From Candidatus Njordarchaeota archaeon (GTDB lineage Archaea; Asgardarchaeota; Njordarchaeia; Njordarchaeales; Njordarchaeaceae), in contig JAHQWF010000004.1 of NCBI GenBank assembly GCA_029856055.1, forward strand, positions 1-37,646: a stretch of 37,646 nt of DNA, read 5' to 3'. The notes under the pieces are model-generated. The model searched no databases and was not told the DNA's origin. It saw only the letters and a program-made list of their open reading frames with translations. A program made the position numbers and the translations under genes. Of the stretch, positions 15,188-22,694 are shown in pieces (within the stretch, counting starts at the first letter, position 1; each line of letters opens with the position of its first letter).

Positions 15188-16348
15188 TCAAATCCCCCTC
15201 TTCTCAGACATCTTTCTGGCTAAGTTAAGGTAAAATGAATAACCATCGTTCATCGGATCTAATTTAATTGCCCTAAGTATTGCTTCAATTCCATCTAAAG
15301 CCTTACCTCTAGCTATTTTCGCTAAACCAAGATTAAACCATACCCGCGGATCATCACGCCTCCATTCAAGTATTGCCTTGAACGCTTGTTCTGCAGCCCT
15401 CCATTCTTCACTATTTAGTAGTATTAGTGCCCTAATATACCAGCAGAGGTAGCAATCTGCTTTAATTTTTAATGCTTCATTTATTTTCTCTAGCGCTTTT
15501 TCATATTCCCCCGATACCAAATATATAACACTTAGATTAGCGAGAGGAATAAATTGTTTTGATTTCTCTTTTGTGAGCTTTAAAATCTCTAGGAATTCTC
15601 TATAAGCTCCATTTAAGTCTCCTAAAATATACTTTATTTTACCTCTCAGTAACATTACTTCGAAATTGCTTGATTCTTCCTGAGTTTTTTTCAAGAATTC
15701 TTTTGCTTCTTTGAACCTATTAATTGAAGCAGCTATTATAGCTAATACACCCTTTATCAATAGGTTTGTTGGCGATCTCTCAGTTTGTTTTAACATAGCT
15801 CTATACATCACTTCCCTTACTTTTGCATCAACTGGAAAAATATATTCGCTTTTCTTGGGGAATAACAGTATTCTCTGTATTTTAGTGATTTCCTCTTCAT
15901 CCATCGAAAAGAATTTTGCTAGGTCTAGCTCTACATTTGGAATATACTCCCAGTCTGGAGGTAGGATGAATAATTCTTCATACATCTGTTCTCTCAATAA
16001 ATTGATAGCTTCTTCTATCTCGTTTGATAGTATTTTAATTAATATGTTTAACACAAACATGCTTCTCCCAATCTTGTAGCGTGACCTCTCAATAGCTACT
16101 TTCTTCCTTTCGAAGAACTCATCTAATATTTTTTTAGCCTCAGATATCTTTCCCCGTCTTAGAAGGGTTAAAACTAGGTTATATAATATTAATTGACTAT
16201 CGGGAAACTTCTTGTAAATATCCATATAGATCCTTTCAGCTTGCTCTAAGTTACCATCAATGAAACTGAGGTAACCTCTTATTAAGCTTTCCTTTATATT
16301 TCTCGCCTCTGAAGCCTTCTTGCTACTAGGTTTACTAGACATTTTCAT
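15188..16348 (-). CDS. TPR-repeat protein
   Basis: 386 residues made almost wholly of tetratricopeptide helices. Clear repeats begin near residues 22 (GYLSFIDGNLEQAERIYMDI), 55 (LILYNLVLTLLRRGKISEA), 233 (RGKIKYILGDLNGAYREFLE), 268 (NLSVIYLVSGEYEKALEKIN), 300 (YIRALILLNSEEWRAAEQAF) and 335 (FNLGLAKIARGKALDGIEAI). The central 90-200 region is helical but degenerate. TPR stacks hold protein partners; here a candidate is the large beta-repeat protein of the same cluster. The N-terminus is Ser/Lys-rich and disordered-looking. The C-terminus (KMSEKRGI) ends at a TGA after which the same frame continues as a membrane protein. Confidence 0.85.
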   Translation of the reverse strand: MKMSSKPSSKKASEARNIKESLIRGYLSFIDGNLEQAERIYMDIYKKFPDSQLILYNLVLTLLRRGKISEAKKILDEFFERKKVAIERSRYKIGRSMFVLNILIKILSNEIEEAINLLREQMYEELFILPPDWEYIPNVELDLAKFFSMDEEEITKIQRILLFPKKSEYIFPVDAKVREVMYRAMLKQTERSPTNLLIKGVLAIIAASINRFKEAKEFLKKTQEESSNFEVMLLRGKIKYILGDLNGAYREFLEILKLTKEKSKQFIPLANLSVIYLVSGEYEKALEKINEALKIKADCYLCWYIRALILLNSEEWRAAEQAFKAILEWRRDDPRVWFNLGLAKIARGKALDGIEAILRAIKLDPMNDGYSFYLNLARKMSEKRGI

Positions 16349-16404
16349 TACCTTCGTTCATATAGATCCTTATTCTAACACATAAATTCGGATAACAAAC
16401 AAAA

Positions 16405-16411
16405 TTTAAAA
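16405..16411 (+). promoter_or_regulatory. putative TATA box of aspS
   Basis: TTTAAAA lies 51 bases before the aspS ATG in the 113-base spacer divergent from the TPR gene. Transcription would start near 16436, leaving a leader of about 25 bases that contains GGTG at 16453-16456, 5 bases before the ATG. Confidence 0.4.
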
Positions 16412-16461
16412 CATTCACAATGTATTTGATAAAGTTGTATCTCTTAATACTTGGTGCCTAA

Positions 16462-17781
16462 ATGCGGAAATTAAAATATTTTACAACAGAGATCTCACCA
16501 GATATGGATGGGATGATGGTCCGTATTGCTGGGTGGGTTGTTAAGGTTAGAGAAGTTGGAAAAATAGTATTCGTTATTGTAAGGGATAGGGAGGGAGAAG
16601 TTCAAGTCATTTATAAGAAAAATGAAGTTTCTGATAAGATGTTTGAGGCTGCTAAAAAATTACAAGTAATGTCAACAATTATAATTGATGGAAAAGTTAG
16701 AAAAGCGGCAACTAAAAGTGGGTTTGAAATAGTGCCTTTACAGATGGAGGTAATTCCCTCAGAAACACCGCTTCCTATTGATATTTTTCAGGAGACAACT
16801 GAGTTAAATAAGAGGATAAACTATAGGACTTTAGATATGAGGATTCATAAGCATGCAGCGATTTTTAGGTTGAGATCAATAATACTTGATGCTTTTCGTG
16901 AGATCATGAAAGAGTATGGTTTTGTTGAAATAAACAGCCCAGTCATCGCACTTTATGTAGCTGAAGGAGGCGCTAATGTATTTAAAGTAGATTATTTCAA
17001 TAGACCCGCATACTTAAGGCAGAGTCCACAGCTTTATAAGCAGTTAATGGCAGGCGCATTCGAGAGAGTATTCGAAATAGGCCCCGCTTTTCGTGCAGAA
17101 CCATCATATACAATTAGGCATTTAACTGAATTCATATCTCTTGATGTAGAAATGGCTTGGATAAATGGCGTTGAAGACTTAATGGATTTGTTAGAAGATA
17201 TAATGATTCATATGATCTCTAGGATTAGGGAACGCGGGTCTAGATATCTCGAATTATTAGGGATTAAGAACCTCAAAACGCCTGAGAAACCTTTTCCGGT
17301 TATAAGCTATAAGGAAGCCACTCTATTACTCAAGAAAGCAGATATACCTTTGGAGGGGAAAGAAATACCCCATACTGGCGAACAGTATTTAGGGGAATAC
17401 ATTAAGGAGAAATATGGTAGTGATTTGTTTTTCATAACTGATTTCCCTTGGGACGTTAGACCATTTTATACTATGAAATACAGCGACAAAACTCCTTCGG
17501 GAGAGGTAATAACGAAAAGCGTTGATTTGATTTATAAGGGAATGGAAATAGCTACAGGTAGCCAGAGGGAACATAGATATGAAGTTTTAGTTAAACAAAT
17601 GCGAGAAAAAGGTTTAAATCCTGAGACATTTGGTTACTATCTAGAAGCATTTAAATACGGTATGCCTCCTCATGGCGGTTTTGCTTTAGGTCTAGATAGA
17701 ATAACAATGCTTATGTTAAATCTAAATAATGTAAGAGAGGCGGTGCTATTCCCACGTGATCCTGAGAGACTCGAGCCCTAA
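16462..17781 (+). CDS. aspS: aspartyl-tRNA synthetase, archaeal type
   Basis: 439 residues, a class IIb synthetase that charges tRNA-Asp (in some archaea also tRNA-Asn, for later amidation). The N-terminal OB fold (GWVVKVREVGKIVFVIVRDR) binds the anticodon. Motif 1 surrounds VEINSPVI, motif 2 is FEIGPAFRAEPSYTIRHL, and motif 3 is GGFALGLDRITMLML. The ending EAVLFPRDPERLEP is characteristic of archaeal/eukaryal AspRS. ITDFPWDVRPFYTM is the aspartate-type signature. Whether it is discriminating cannot be told here. It converges with rpo7 at 11 bases. Confidence 0.93.
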   Translation: MRKLKYFTTEISPDMDGMMVRIAGWVVKVREVGKIVFVIVRDREGEVQVIYKKNEVSDKMFEAAKKLQVMSTIIIDGKVRKAATKSGFEIVPLQMEVIPSETPLPIDIFQETTELNKRINYRTLDMRIHKHAAIFRLRSIILDAFREIMKEYGFVEINSPVIALYVAEGGANVFKVDYFNRPAYLRQSPQLYKQLMAGAFERVFEIGPAFRAEPSYTIRHLTEFISLDVEMAWINGVEDLMDLLEDIMIHMISRIRERGSRYLELLGIKNLKTPEKPFPVISYKEATLLLKKADIPLEGKEIPHTGEQYLGEYIKEKYGSDLFFITDFPWDVRPFYTMKYSDKTPSGEVITKSVDLIYKGMEIATGSQREHRYEVLVKQMREKGLNPETFGYYLEAFKYGMPPHGGFALGLDRITMLMLNLNNVREAVLFPRDPERLEP

Positions 17782-17792
17782 AGTTTGATTCA

Positions 17793-18425
17793 TCACCCCT
17801 TAAGAGCTCCTATCAATTCCTCTCTTCTATCTTCAATCTTCTGGATCAATCCTAAACCGCTTTCATCCGCTCGAAGACGTATTCTCACTTCGCTTTTAGG
17901 TCTAACTAGTACTGCAGGTTTAGCTATGGTGCCTCTAACCAGCGGTTTCACTAATTCTGGGACTCTAAAATCTACACTAGTGATTCTAGCTCTTATTAAA
18001 TCTCCTTTCTTAATCGTTATTTTTGCCTTTGTGTCCCTTAATACACCTTCTTTCGCATCGTATCTGAATTTTCCGTGTAGCAGCCTTGTTGTCGGTAAAT
18101 AAGCGTCTACTGGTCCTAAATTGACATAGACTGCTTGCTGAGTGACATCAACAATTTCACCTTCAACGATCTCTCCTGGAAACGGCCTATAAACCAGTAA
18201 ATCGGTTTCGACATCAAAGAATATATTTGGACTACCGTGAAGTATGTCTCCTATCTCATCTGCTTTTGCGTCGATAACAGCTACAACGTACCCGAGATCT
18301 TCTCTAACAGTGCTTTCAAGTTCACTTCGTAATATTTTCAGTATAATTGAATCCATATCCTCGTCGAGTCTTATTTCGTTAGGACGCACAGGCACCCTTA
18401 ATTTAGTTTTCATTAGAAAATACAT
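17793..18425 (-). CDS. rpo7: RNA polymerase subunit Rpo7 (RpoE')
   Basis: 210 residues. Rpo7 with Rpo4 forms the stalk of archaeal RNA polymerase and binds emerging RNA. The N-terminal tip domain (MYFLMKTKLRVPVRPNEI, with LGYVVAVIDAKADEIGDILHG) is followed by an S1 domain (VEGEIVDVTQQAVYVNLGPVDAYLP). A C-terminal extension (RPKSEVRIRLRADESGLGLIQKIEDRREEL) carries the conserved LGLI. The ATG at 18425 has GGTGA 5 bases upstream; an ATG at 18467 would overlap the previous gene and add 14 residues not seen in the family. In many archaea spt4 (rpoE'') and eS24/eS31 follow directly. Here eS24-eS31 are 13 kb away and no spt4 is visible. Confidence 0.93.
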   Translation of the reverse strand: MYFLMKTKLRVPVRPNEIRLDEDMDSIILKILRSELESTVREDLGYVVAVIDAKADEIGDILHGSPNIFFDVETDLLVYRPFPGEIVEGEIVDVTQQAVYVNLGPVDAYLPTTRLLHGKFRYDAKEGVLRDTKAKITIKKGDLIRARITSVDFRVPELVKPLVRGTIAKPAVLVRPKSEVRIRLRADESGLGLIQKIEDRREELIGALKG

Positions 18426-18450
18426 TTTTCTCACCATTTTGACCTGTCGT

Positions 18451-19080
18451 TTACTCTTTCCATGCAATTTTGTGCGCTGTACTGATCACTATTACTGGGA
18501 TAATAACTGTGAATAATAATATGGCTATAGTTGCATCCCTAGATCCTTCTTCTGGATATGGTTTCTCTTGTTCAAGCACGTTAATTGTTATGGTGGGGAT
18601 AGTAATCCTACCGCTTTCGATCAATTCACCTTTCTGCTTCACAAAAGTGATGACTGACTCACCTATGCTATAGCTCCCTTTCTCCTTAAACGCGATTATC
18701 ATCCATTGAGATCCACGAGACTTCATTTGTATTAGAGATATATTCACTTTGACTAAGATTTCCTCTTCCCCTTCCTCTACATAGGTTTTTACATTACTAT
18801 TATTTTCAATGCTGATAATATTTATCTCCGTATCTAACTTTATTTCAAACGAAATATTCTTTAATGTCCATGTAGTTGGATTATCTATAATTGTAGTGAG
18901 ATTTATTGGTTGGTTCACATAGACTGATCTACTATTTATCACTCTTGCTCCAATTATGTTTGCATCTAAGTACACCTCGTGTGGGGAATTGAAGGTCTTT
19001 GCTTGCATCTTGTACCCAGATACCGCTATTCCTAGAAAAATTAGAAAAATAAGGAAAGTAATGATTAAGCGCCTCTTCAT
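18451..19080 (-). CDS. secreted, membrane-anchored protein of unknown function
   Basis: 209 residues. An N-terminal signal or anchor helix (MKRRLIITFLIFLIFLGIAVSGY) and a C-terminal membrane helix (DATIAILLFTVIIPVIVIST) with a short basic tail (AHKIAWKE) bracket a beta-rich domain. That domain has several potential N-glycosylation sites (NLT, NIS, NNS, NIS). The domain (NQPINLTTIIDNPTTWTLKN) resembles the beta-sandwich repeats of cell-surface proteins. The ATG overlaps the stop of the preceding regulator gene by 4 bases (ATGA), so the two are coupled. AglB elsewhere in the window could glycosylate it (inference). Confidence 0.72.
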   Translation of the reverse strand: MKRRLIITFLIFLIFLGIAVSGYKMQAKTFNSPHEVYLDANIIGARVINSRSVYVNQPINLTTIIDNPTTWTLKNISFEIKLDTEINIISIENNSNVKTYVEEGEEEILVKVNISLIQMKSRGSQWMIIAFKEKGSYSIGESVITFVKQKGELIESGRITIPTITINVLEQEKPYPEEGSRDATIAILLFTVIIPVIVISTAHKIAWKE

Positions 19081-19517
19081 TCCTCGTCCACCCTTTTCAC
19101 TATCTTGATGATCCTATCTCCATCTTTCTTTAATTCTTGCAAATACCCTTTCTTTATAAGATTTTCAACCGCTTGAAATATAGTCTCTTTATTTTTTGGC
19201 TTTATGCCTCTAATCATAGCGTCTTCAAGCGCCCGAGCCCAGATTTCCTCTGGATACAAGAATGTGCTTTCTCTGAACAATGATAGCACATACATCTCAT
19301 CTTCTGATAATTCTTTTATTTCTTTTACTCTAGCTTTGGGCGCTAAGGTAGCCAGTGTTTTTTCTATTATTGAAACCCCCCCGATGCCATATAGCTCTGT
19401 CAGAAAATGAACTGCATGCAATATAAATTCCTCTACTGAAGAGAAGTAACCTTCCTCCACTTTCCTTTTTATGAATTCTAGTACTTCGCTAGGTACGTCT
19501 ACTTTTATCTCGACCAT
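19077..19517 (-). CDS. two-domain regulator: ribbon-helix-helix plus C-terminal winged helix
   Basis: 146 residues. The first 45 (MVEIKVDVPSEVLEFIKRKV, then GYFSSVEEFILHAVHFL) form a ribbon-helix-helix domain: a strand giving a paired beta ribbon, then two helices with the S-S-V-E-E-F turn. The C-terminal 80 (SEDEMYVLSLFRES, ETIFQAVENLIKKGYLQELKKDGDRIIKI) look like a winged helix. The product therefore carries two DNA-binding folds and no ligand domain. AAGGTGA precedes the ATG. It is coupled by a 4-base overlap to a membrane-anchored protein and may regulate its own operon; the target is unknown. Confidence 0.72.
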   Translation of the reverse strand: MVEIKVDVPSEVLEFIKRKVEEGYFSSVEEFILHAVHFLTELYGIGGVSIIEKTLATLAPKARVKEIKELSEDEMYVLSLFRESTFLYPEEIWARALEDAMIRGIKPKNKETIFQAVENLIKKGYLQELKKDGDRIIKIVKRVDEE

Positions 19518-19557
19518 TTAATTCACCTTTAAAAATATGATGTAAGAATAATATTGT

Positions 19558-20703
19558 TCATATTCTTGGTGGTTCATCTGGGGCTTTTGATAATCTATTA
19601 GCCCCATACTTCTTAACTATTATATCATCTTCTAAACGAATACCTCCCTTATCCTTTATATATATTGCTGGTTCTATCGTCAGCGCCATGTTCTCTTTTA
19701 ACTTGCTTGAAGGTTTAGATAGAAAACTCAAAGCTGGCCCAACATCATGTGCCTCTACACCTAATGGGTGGCCTAATCCATGTCCAAATACCTCTTTTGG
19801 ATCATACCCCCCATTTTTGATTACATCCCTTGCTTTTTGATCAGGTATTCTAGCCTCAATATCTTCTTTTATAACATCGATACTCGCATCCTGGGCCTCT
19901 CTAACTATCTCATATATCCTATAAAATTCCTTATCGGTATTCTCGGTGAAAAATGCTCTGGTAACGTCAGCGCAAACAGAATGCAGCTTTATTCCAACAT
20001 CAATATATCCCACTTCCCCAGTCCTTAACTTCTTATCCGAGGTTTTGTGATGAGGATTCGCACTATTTTTGCCGAAAGCTACAATTACTTCAAATGCTGG
20101 TTCTCCCTTAAGATATATCTCTCTATAGATCTCTGCCGCCATCCCTTTTTCACTCATTCCTACCTTAGTCTTATTTAGGACTGATTCAATTGCTACTAAA
20201 GTAGCTTTTACAGCTTGTTCTAGCGCGCTTAACTCTGTTTCTGTTTTAATTGTGCGGAGCTCTCTTACGAATTTGCCGGAGGGCTTCAATTCAATGCCAT
20301 ACAAGTTTGCGAGAGATTCAACAATCTTAGCATGACTATATAATATTCTTGAGGCATATGGTGCTGCAAGCGGTGCACTCATGTTTATTAGTAATCTTCC
20401 TCCGGAAACCTCAGATAGTATCTCTATCATCTTGGATAAGAAATCTTTTGATCCATAATAAGGGAGGATCTCATCGACTATTTTTTCATTTACCATGCTT
20501 GTTTCTAGAGAACTAACTATGGCTGTCAATTTTTCGGTAGTGAGAAGAAGAGCTATAGTTCCAAATATTCTTGTTCCAAGCAGATATTCCGCATTTGCGT
20601 CGTTTCCAGAAGAGATGATTAGCCAACCATCAACATCATACTTTTTTAATATTTCTAATGTTCTTTTCTTTCGGGATATAGCTACATCCACAAAACTAAT
20701 CAA
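19558..20703 (-). CDS. pepQ: M24 metallopeptidase, Xaa-Pro dipeptidase/aminopeptidase type
   Basis: 381 residues, typical two-domain length. The N-terminal creatinase-like domain (DVDGWLIISSGNDANAEYLLG) precedes the pita-bread catalytic domain. All five metal ligands can be placed: Asp in VGYIDVGIKLH, Asp in CADVTRAFF, His in GHGLGHPLG, Glu in TIEPAIYI, Glu in GIRLEDDIIV; the additional active-site His of VEAHDVG is also present. It removes or splits residues next to proline in the cytoplasm. The start is TTG at 20703, with GGTGAT 5 bases upstream. It is divergent from the presenilin-like gene across only 24 bases, so the promoters must overlap. Confidence 0.9.
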   Translation of the reverse strand: MISFVDVAISRKKRTLEILKKYDVDGWLIISSGNDANAEYLLGTRIFGTIALLLTTEKLTAIVSSLETSMVNEKIVDEILPYYGSKDFLSKMIEILSEVSGGRLLINMSAPLAAPYASRILYSHAKIVESLANLYGIELKPSGKFVRELRTIKTETELSALEQAVKATLVAIESVLNKTKVGMSEKGMAAEIYREIYLKGEPAFEVIVAFGKNSANPHHKTSDKKLRTGEVGYIDVGIKLHSVCADVTRAFFTENTDKEFYRIYEIVREAQDASIDVIKEDIEARIPDQKARDVIKNGGYDPKEVFGHGLGHPLGVEAHDVGPALSFLSKPSSKLKENMALTIEPAIYIKDKGGIRLEDDIIVKKYGANRLSKAPDEPPRI

Positions 20704-20727
20704 AAACTATCACCAGGTACATTTGAT

Positions 20728-21681
20728 ATGTCAAATAATGAGATTAGTAGCTGGTTTCCAGCCTTAATATACACACTTGAAAAAAAGGATAAATACTCAG
20801 TATTAAAACTTATTATCAAAATCTTCATCGCTAACTTAATTTTCGCTACAACTGCGACTTTAACGCTATGGCTTATATTTGGCACTGGTGAAGAAGCAGC
20901 CTTCTTTAAAGAAAGTGAGCTAGGAGGTAGCGCAGCATTATATAACTTAATCATTTTTCTGTTGATAGTTATTGTATCTTCTTTAAGTATTTACTTACTA
21001 ATAAAACTACGTAAATTCAATATACTGGAAGCAATCGGAATATTTCTTTTCTCGCTCGTCAGTGGATCTATATCGTCTATCGTAATTCCGCTTTTGACCT
21101 ATATCACATTATACTTGCTTTCATCATTATTCATGATAGAATACGTTCTTTCGGTCTTCCTAAATATATTTGATGTGTTTTCTATTGCAATGTTTATACT
21201 CTTCTTTATTCTCCAAGCTATTGTTTTAACTCAAAAAAGATTTAGTGCGATTAGAAACTGGTTGTTATTAATGACCGCTAGCTGGTCTGGCGTTTTCATG
21301 GGTCTCTATACGGGATTTTTAACTCCGTTGGTTATGATGGTGGGCTTCTCGCTTTATGATATATATGCCGTGAAAAGAGGACCTATAAAGAAAATAACTC
21401 AAGAACTTTGCGAAATGCGACCAGAATCATCTGAAGATAGGTCAAAAAGTAGTTTTGTGCTTGGTTTGGGGGATTTATTTTTTTATTCTATGGCCCTAAG
21501 TTACTCATTAGCGTATTTTAACGCATTCGTTTTCTTCGAGGTTGCTTTCGCGCTAATATTAGGCGTCATATTAACTATTTGGATTCTTATATCTAGTCCT
21601 AGTGTGGAGAAGGAGCTCCCGGCCTTACCGATACCATTAATGTTCGCGTTAATCGTTATATTTTTTAATAGCATCATATAG
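20728..21681 (+). CDS. presenilin-type intramembrane aspartyl protease (family A22)
   Basis: 317 residues with about nine hydrophobic segments. The catalytic pair is placed by YD at residues 210-211 (SLYDIYAVKRG) and GLGD at 246-249 (LGLGDLFFYSM), and the PAL motif by residues 298-300 (ELPALPIPL). These are the three signatures of presenilin, signal peptide peptidase and their archaeal homologues, which cut membrane-spanning helices. The hydrophilic loop between the two Asp residues (KKITQELCEMRPESSEDRSKSS) is short, as in archaeal members. The natural substrates of the archaeal enzymes are not known. The gene stands alone on this strand. Confidence 0.88.
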   Translation: MSNNEISSWFPALIYTLEKKDKYSVLKLIIKIFIANLIFATTATLTLWLIFGTGEEAAFFKESELGGSAALYNLIIFLLIVIVSSLSIYLLIKLRKFNILEAIGIFLFSLVSGSISSIVIPLLTYITLYLLSSLFMIEYVLSVFLNIFDVFSIAMFILFFILQAIVLTQKRFSAIRNWLLLMTASWSGVFMGLYTGFLTPLVMMVGFSLYDIYAVKRGPIKKITQELCEMRPESSEDRSKSSFVLGLGDLFFYSMALSYSLAYFNAFVFFEVAFALILGVILTIWILISSPSVEKELPALPIPLMFALIVIFFNSII

Positions 21682-21723
21682 AGATTAAGATATATCCCGT
21701 ACAAGAATTAAGATCATGTGAAT

Positions 21724-21999
21724 TTACAGCGTCCTCAACCTTTTTCTCTCATAGTCTTTGAGAACATTTCTAACAACGGGACACGCTTCAAAATTACAAT
21801 CAGTTTTTAACTTATTACAGAATACTTTAGGAGGTGTTAATGATCTTATTTCTCCAAAACTACAAACGAGTCTAAAGTGATCCCAAAACAAATAATAGAT
21901 TGTTTTTTTGAGGTCGTCATATGATATATCGGGAGGCAAGAACCCTAATCTAATTAAAGATAAAAGATTATTACTACCCACTATGCTCATCACTATCAC
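21724..21999 (-). CDS. small Cys-containing protein coupled to csl4
   Basis: 91 residues. Four Cys are present: one in LVCSFGEI and three in FCNKLKTDCNFEACPVV, in the second half, consistent with a zinc or Fe-S site but matching no motif I know. A basic tail follows (DYERKRLRTL). It begins with GTG at 21999, sharing one base with the csl4 TAG (TAGTG); an ATG at 21990 is an alternative. In many archaea the gene after csl4 is rpoL (Rpo11); this protein does not look like Rpo11. It may relate to the exosome or simply share the transcript. Confidence 0.65.
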   Translation of the reverse strand: MIVMSIVGSNNLLSLIRLGFLPPDISYDDLKKTIYYLFWDHFRLVCSFGEIRSLTPPKVFCNKLKTDCNFEACPVVRNVLKDYERKRLRTL

Positions 22000-22694
22000 T
22001 ACTCCAGTTCCATTACTAGGTATCTCTTTGGCTTATAGGTTTTTATTAGAGTCATGAATTTTTCATAATCATATAGAGAAGATATCTTTCGGATCTCTTT
22101 TCTGTTGCAAACTTCGCAATATAATCCCTGTTTCTTAATTAGGGGTGCGCCGCAAGAACTACATCTTGCTGCTACTATTCCTAGTAAGTTATTGTTGATT
22201 GCTATGTTTAGTGGTAATGTATGATTCATTATCACTTTCGCTAATATTACATCACCTATCTTTATAACTTTACTTAGAGCTTCTGTTCTTATCCCTAATT
22301 GAGATATATGTAGATTAGCCGAGAATGGTTTTTCTAGTTGAATGAAGATGACTCTATTTGAGTTCTTATCCTTTTTTATTATGAACCATGTCTTAATGCT
22401 AGCTATTGTGCTTCCACTCGAAATAACCTCACCTATCACTAGATCATTTTTACGCGGTAATTTTATTTGTTTTATCGGTTCTACCCAAACAAGTTTTCTT
22501 TCTCTTCCATAGTGCAGGATACCAAATGTGGTTGCGATTATCTTTTTGTCCACAATAGTAGTGCCGCTCCCACTCTTGATGTTTTCAGCTTCTCCAATTA
22601 CGTCTCCAGGAATAACTATAGATCCCTCAAGCAAGGGATAAAACGCTTTATTATTGTTGTTTTCTGTCAGACTATTCACCTCCGTTCTCTTCAT
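21999..22694 (-). CDS. csl4: exosome RNA-binding subunit Csl4
   Basis: 231 residues. Csl4 forms part of the RNA-entry cap of the archaeal exosome. The N-terminal domain (GSIVIPGDVIGEAENIKSGSGT), central S1-like domain (RKNDLVIGEVISSG, then GDVILAKV) and C-terminal zinc ribbon (CSSCGAPLIKKQGLYCEVC followed by NRKEIRKIS) appear in the expected order. The start is awkward. The ATG at 22694 overlaps the end of the upstream ATPase gene by 23 bases and has only a weak site, while a near-perfect GGAGGTGA (22676-22683) lies inside the gene and points to a CTG at 22670. Coupled upstream to PINA and downstream to a small Cys protein. Confidence 0.88.
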   Translation of the reverse strand: MKRTEVNSLTENNNNKAFYPLLEGSIVIPGDVIGEAENIKSGSGTTIVDKKIIATTFGILHYGRERKLVWVEPIKQIKLPRKNDLVIGEVISSGSTIASIKTWFIIKKDKNSNRVIFIQLEKPFSANLHISQLGIRTEALSKVIKIGDVILAKVIMNHTLPLNIAINNNLLGIVAARCSSCGAPLIKKQGLYCEVCNRKEIRKISSLYDYEKFMTLIKTYKPKRYLVMELE

